Part shown: piece by piece, positions 7,801-9,688 of the stretch
Numbering within the stretch: the stretch's first letter is position 1
How the letters are laid out: each line of letters starts with the position of its first letter
Origin: an uncultured Victivallales bacterium
GTDB lineage: Bacteria > Verrucomicrobiota > Lentisphaeria > Oligosphaerales > JAFGRS01
Direction of reading: 5' to 3'
Length of the DNA: 9,688 bases
Assembly (NCBI GenBank): GCA_903834675.1
Contig: CAILKC010000671.1
Location: 1 to 9,688 of the forward strand
Translations under genes and position numbers: made by a program
Notes under the pieces: model-generated
What the model was told of the DNA's origin: nothing
The model's database searches: none
The model's input: the letters and a program-made list of their open reading frames with translations, nothing else

Positions 7801-9397
7801 GCGTCAGCCACGGTTCGAGCCAGCCCCGGGGCACATGCACGGCCTCAAAGACGACCGTCCGCGGTTCGCCGGGAGGGCAGCCTTTGGGGAAGCGTACCAG
7901 CAACCGGCCAGGCTGCCCGGGAGCGCCGTAGCGCTCGAAGGCCAGGGGCGTCCCCGCGGCATCGTTGACCCGGGTCACATCCCAGTCGGCCGGGCCCTCG
8001 ACCTCGAGGCTGAAGAGCTTTTCGTTCTCGGCCAGCAGGGCAAAGCCGCCGCGGACGGTCAGACCGCTTCTGGCCACGGTCAGGAGCAGGTTGCTGGTGA
8101 CCCGGCGCCCGGCGGGGGGGGCCGCGAAACGGCCAGCGAGAGCAAAGTCGGTCGAGGGGGCGTAGTAGGCGATGGCGGCGCGCAGGGGCGGTCGGCCGGG
8201 GTCATCGAGACGGGCCGTCGCGGGCAGCGCTTGCAGGATGACGGCGCTGTCGATGGGGATGCCGGCCTGGGCGACCAGCTCCTCGATCTGCAGGCGGCGG
8301 TCGAGCAGGACGCCAACGACGGCCACGTGGCCCGCTACCTCGAGCGGCTCCAGCCGGGGCAGACGCCACGCCTCCAGGTCCGGCTGCGCTCGCAGGGCCG
8401 AGATGCCCAGCACCACGACCCCCGTCGTCTCCTCGCGCAGGAACACCTCGAGCTGCGAACCGCCGCTGCCCGCGCTGACGGCCCAGCGTGAGAGCAGCGG
8501 CGACTGCACCTCGGTGACCTCAAAACCAGCCGGCAACTGGAAGCGGAATTCGTCGACCGCGCGGTGCAGGATGTCCAGAGCGATGGTGGCGTGGAGCCGT
8601 TCGTAGGCCTGGGTCAATTCGTCGATGAAAACGCTGCGGGCCACAACCACGCGGTCCTTCCGTTTGAGGCGACTGTTCAGGCTCATGACCAGGGTGAGGC
8701 GCTCGGTTGAAGGCACGAGTTCGAAGCGTGTTTCTCCGGCCGTCGCCTCGACCGAGCGCGACGCGACCGCGGCGCCGCTGCGCAATTCGACGTCGCCAGA
8801 CACCGCAAGGGTAATACGGGTACCGGGCGGCATGGGCAGGGCGATGTCCAGGACCTGGCGAGCGGCACTGGTCTGCAACGGCGCCACGGCCTCGAGCGCG
8901 AGGGTGTGGTCGGCTTTACCCTCGACGAACAGGCAGAGCCGGCCATCCGCCAGGCGGCCGATGGCGGCCGGACGGCCATCGAGGTCGGCCCGGCGCAACC
9001 CGAGCCCGGAAAAGCTCAGGGGAATGCCATGCACGCCGTCGGCCAGCACGCTGATCTTGAGTGTACCCGTGATGACGGCGCGGTCCGGCGCCACGGCGAG
9101 GTGGTAGCTGGCGGCCACGGGCAGGGCTGCGACCTGCGGGGCCTGCTCGGCACGCTTCCGCGCCTTGGCCTGCAGCTCCTCGAACTCGGCGCGGGGCAGC
9201 AGGACCCGGTCCGACTCCTTCTCAAAGAGGATCGGGAGAGCGTCGAAGGGGACCCGTATTTCGCGCGCCGTGGGTAGCTCCTGGCCGGTCACAGCCGGGA
9301 GGACGGCCAGGAGGACGGCCAGGATAGCGAGCCGCGGCCACTCCGCTCCCCTGGAGAGGCGCCCGCCAGCGGGCGCGACGGCAGAGGCCTGCCGCAT
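1865..9397 (-). CDS. Giant exported membrane-anchored protein with a duplicated five-repeat module; function unknown
   Basis: This 2510-aa protein matches no enzyme family I recognise. Residues 1-40 form a signal sequence: a long basic n-region, then LAILAVLLAVLPAV. Module 1 starts with FEKESDRVLLPRAEFEELQ (58-76) and has beta-rich repeats anchored near residues 129, 289, 469, 650 and 828. A low-complexity linker follows (about 965-1060), then a pre-membrane motif (1066-1097) and hydrophobic segments at about 1103-1120, 1130-1150 and 1154-1175. A signal-like segment at 1187-1203 leads into module 2. Module 2 has VGDLVLVPRDAFAALWQAA (1251-1269) and repeats anchored at 1320, 1507, 1685, 1858 and 2038. 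It continues with a helical, probably coiled-coil stretch (2140-2240), a Gly/Ala/Gln-rich linker (2260-2390), a second pre-membrane motif (2391-2422) and membrane segments at about 2436-2451, 2466-2483 and 2484-2505. The modules are probably extracytoplasmic; a structural or scaffold role is inferred only. The ATG at 9397 is the only plausible start and lies in a repeat unit without a good Shine-Dalgarno site. Confidence 0.93.
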   Translation of the reverse strand: MRQASAVAPAGGRLSRGAEWPRLAILAVLLAVLPAVTGQELPTAREIRVPFDALPILFEKESDRVLLPRAEFEELQAKARKRAEQAPQVAALPVAASYHLAVAPDRAVITGTLKISVLADGVHGIPLSFSGLGLRRADLDGRPAAIGRLADGRLCLFVEGKADHTLALEAVAPLQTSAARQVLDIALPMPPGTRITLAVSGDVELRSGAAVASRSVEATAGETRFELVPSTERLTLVMSLNSRLKRKDRVVVARSVFIDELTQAYERLHATIALDILHRAVDEFRFQLPAGFEVTEVQSPLLSRWAVSAGSGGSQLEVFLREETTGVVVLGISALRAQPDLEAWRLPRLEPLEVAGHVAVVGVLLDRRLQIEELVAQAGIPIDSAVILQALPATARLDDPGRPPLRAAIAYYAPSTDFALAGRFAAPPAGRRVTSNLLLTVARSGLTVRGGFALLAENEKLFSLEVEGPADWDVTRVNDAAGTPLAFERYGAPGQPGRLLVRFPKGCPPGEPRTVVFEAVHVPRGWLEPWLTRSVVFPLFTVRDATRDSGAVAANASEDLRVLPDTLKGLTPLNENEKAQYGLAGIDTTLAYRYDSPPYAATLTVSRIDPRLTAETFSFFRVEAEALVCHAEVVYDVAEARANRLELLLPASTPVALSIVGLGDTVIKEFTHEEAGSERRWLIELAQPAGGLRKLAIDFQMRFDEGAQAEVNLPIVRAAGVAYQSGFLAVEGNPELDVRLPQPPRKVDIGELVEAQYQPGPRLLGAYGFIGEPPPVKLTVVRPRGCALPPAIIQQAQMTTVLSAQGTAQSQASFVLRTKALYVDIELPRDTQLWSVTVDGSPARPQQDQERILLDLPASQTATTRELQLLYETAIPPLGALGRVRLTAPRLIFHDAEGGVGAEVPSTDLLWRVHLPTDVAVLQSSGTVVAEDAAGPGLAAVSLFRGLWRGSGGVRFERGLVGGCLAALGSARQVARLSSRNLVSAKEELADGPRKADVYAMEGKAAPQNAPAAPASATLSTAALDANQNEGLERSAGKVRKDAASEVVRTPASPPPARVAGWAVEGARSLTINLVAEGRSLRFRSLGEAPSLRLLTVSEARLSALAWAVGLGVLVAGAGLTRRGPRAKAAYVAAVLGAATVLPALPGLVAFPTVFNAAFYGACLLLPYYLLAGLVSCRPAAGLPRQALPLLGLLLAVLAALSGRARGAEAAAERPAPTQTVIIQGIPLGEPVAVPKDVIVVPYAPGLSGQVGDLVLVPRDAFAALWQAAFPDPDRTPPPVPFALAGMALSGSLGSGDVLELDGWIEVEVFSADFVEVTFPLAGAVLSRARLDGQAARLRIVQAAVTGTAPGGPQAAASTAVSTAAPASLVSLAVKGRGRHRLELTAQVRLTREGGWRVAAAILPAAPAATLDLTVSAVGAEVRLGNPADRRVYDDTAAGEVLRTSLPTDGALQVQWRPRVSEGQADRSLTVVSKAIFDILDDRLQTAWAMDLAFRHGDRELFTVDLPPGYQVERVEGTNVRGWEVRQDGASQRLDINLLKQARNRESFTVQAWRQSASGGSGEVAIEAPVLGVVGAIRHTGQMLVRHSPALTVRRAEPTGLRRIDLLADAALTVRDSPLGTTSYQAYEFVQTPFVLKLVLAAAQPEVTANVQTILRLAERERRLESRLLLTVQQRPLHRVRIEVPADLELDRVSAPGLFEWGIAKVGAVQVVTVYLANGLLGEVPMVLAGRLGAPGLVQEVPVPRLWVLDSGRQEGCIAVQADPLYELVPRQLVGLESVHLRRVLDWMTEAQRPLTRLALSTTQAAQAGQIALQPLAPGVRCHTVTNVRVTDRAIEETTLLYFVVYKAAVQEFRFRLPKRLEQARITVPHLRQKIVTPGPDAEAVAVVLELQDQVTGEVRVLIEHDRLLTEQEQEITLPSVDTGRTDRQCLAVESAGRDEVLVDPGSDFEVLTPQQKDWGLVSALFQGGSTQAFVVKSGAAAPRATFRTKPRVAVETAGARIGLAATLMLVDDSGAYRASQTYQVDNRTEQFLDLQMPADAVLWTVRVGADLAKPIQPDPAAPERVQVPLVKTAAGDLDYTVVLKYAGRLRLPGPILPANLPFVRTLNLNVERSQVELWLPETRLWFGFGGTLRRVRQGGEFESDYLAYQNKLAKRLMETLQFGSAFERARAASNLRQVNLKLVESQQLLGLDEARLANPELQGQMAQSQQLVQDADRQLQRAETEQSAVSLEDNRRRMNLAFSAQTTGLARNRVMEAGANWDVAALHPAKAAAPTDSFQRDWLVQNDLAADQGVPLEKAAGGAGGAPGGSLDQKAKADLRKGVPAAVSAKPQSAEEPQAVQMDVLASQGLPRSLGEAKQGVSGRRGQQTRAAQYQQKLSNLPGGGAAPGLASLEVNFPSFDPRRWSAYRFSTPGGGVQITARALSVGLLEALERLGAAVVAVVLVLGLLRLWRPWPLASGTRRSLATYVALAGMVSLLLGVCPVFGLAALLGGVCWRLGLALARRRAAA

Positions 9398-9688
9398 CTC
9401 TACTGTTTTCTGGAGAGGCGCCTGGCCGCAGGCGCGACGGCAGAGGCCTGCCGCATCTCCACTGTTTTCTGGAGAGGCGCCTGGCCGCAGGCGCGGGTGG
9501 CAGAGGCCTGCCGCATCTCCACTGTTTTCTGGAGAGGCGCCTGGCCGCAGGCGCGGGCGACAGAGGCCTGCCGCATCTCCACTGTTTTCTGGAGAGGCGC
9601 CTGGCCGCAGGCGCGGGCGGCAGAGGCCTGCCGCATCTCCACTGTTTTCTGGAGAGGCGCCTGGCCGCAGGCGCGGGCGGCAGAGGCC
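9341..9688. repeat. Right tandem array of 59/60-bp units, each made of three stem-loops
   Basis: Five consecutive units are visible, with a sixth cut by the window edge. The first palindrome starts at 9378, 9437, 9497, 9557 and 9617, and again at 9677. In the unit at 9617-9676, stem-loop 1 is GCGGCAG-AGGC-CTGCCGC (9617-9634), stem-loop 2 is TCTCCA-CTGTTTTC-TGGAGA (9636-9655) and stem-loop 3 is GCGCCTG-GCCG-CAGGCGC (9657-9674). Only four bases lie outside the three hairpins. The gene-proximal unit is 59 bp through a 1-bp deletion. A degenerate copy inside the first codons of the giant gene has stem 3 as GCGCCCG-CCAG-CGGGCGC (9359-9376) and a remnant of stem 2 (CTCC/GGAG, 9341-9356). The array supplies the whole visible 5' region of the giant gene, and I see no convincing promoter in it. 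Confidence 0.95.
9400..9456 (-). CDS. Possible 18-aa leader peptide formed by the repeat
   Basis: The ATG of the next repeat unit upstream (9456) opens a frame reading MRQASAVAPAARRLSRKQ and then TAG at 9402-9400. That stop lies two bases before the ATG of the giant gene (TAG-AG-ATG), a spacing compatible with translational reinitiation. The peptide closely resembles the N-terminus of the giant protein because both come from the same repeat. The same frame continues upstream as a 20-residue periodic sequence, so the exact start is arbitrary. There is no strong Shine-Dalgarno site, and this may simply be an open frame in repeats. Confidence 0.2.
   Translation of the reverse strand: MRQASAVAPAARRLSRKQ

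Noticed and set aside
1..9688. A composite mobile element bounded by the two arrays
   Set aside because: There is no transposase or integrase, no visible target-site duplication, and the arrays are multi-copy tandem arrays with different unit types, so transposition cannot be supported. Recombination between them remains possible.
9400..9688. Promoter for the giant gene inside the right array
   Set aside because: The only A+T-rich stretch is the loop of stem-loop 2 (CTGTTTTC). I found no -35/-10 pair. The promoter may lie beyond the window.

Overview
The window is very G+C-rich bacterial DNA. It holds two real genes, both on the minus strand, between two tandem-repeat arrays that run off the window at each end. 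The mix suggests an uncultured environmental bacterium of the Planctomycetota/PVC or a similar high-GC lineage: a Gfo/Idh/MocA oxidoreductase of the MGNxGH subgroup, a huge beta-rich membrane-anchored protein with no recognisable enzyme domain, and hairpin-rich intergenic repeats. This placement is inferred from style, not from a marker gene.

Layout from left to right on the + strand. Positions 1-380 are a repeat array of nine copies of a short palindrome in 60-bp and about 34-bp units, ending only a few bases from the stop codon of the first gene. Positions 384-1763 (minus) encode a 459-aa cytosolic NAD(P)-dependent Gfo/Idh/MocA oxidoreductase with a good Shine-Dalgarno sequence. Positions 1764-1864 are a 101-bp spacer with a 22-bp perfect palindrome and a TTGACA hexamer. 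Positions 1865-9397 (minus) encode a 2510-aa exported membrane protein. Positions 9341-9688 are a second repeat array in 59/60-bp units, which overlaps the start of the giant gene.

The giant protein is an internal duplication of about 1200 residues. Each half starts with a hydrophobic export segment and a motif of the type VLLPRAEFEELQ / VLVPRDAFAALW. Each half then has five beta-rich repeats spaced close to 180 residues, a linker, a short pre-membrane beta motif and about three transmembrane segments. I recognise no catalytic domain. It looks like a large surface or periplasmic structural, adhesive or scaffold protein, but its function is unknown.

The arrays are the other notable element. 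The right-hand 60-bp unit is almost wholly made of three consecutive stem-loops. The left-hand array has the same order of stem-loops, but two adjacent base pairs of stem 1 are changed on both sides so that pairing is kept. A degenerate copy at 9359-9376 shows the same kind of compensatory change in stem 3. The only usable ATG of the giant gene lies inside a repeat unit. The two genes could be co-transcribed (giant gene first, oxidoreductase second), but the palindrome and a possible promoter between them leave this open. Nothing in the sequence links their functions.
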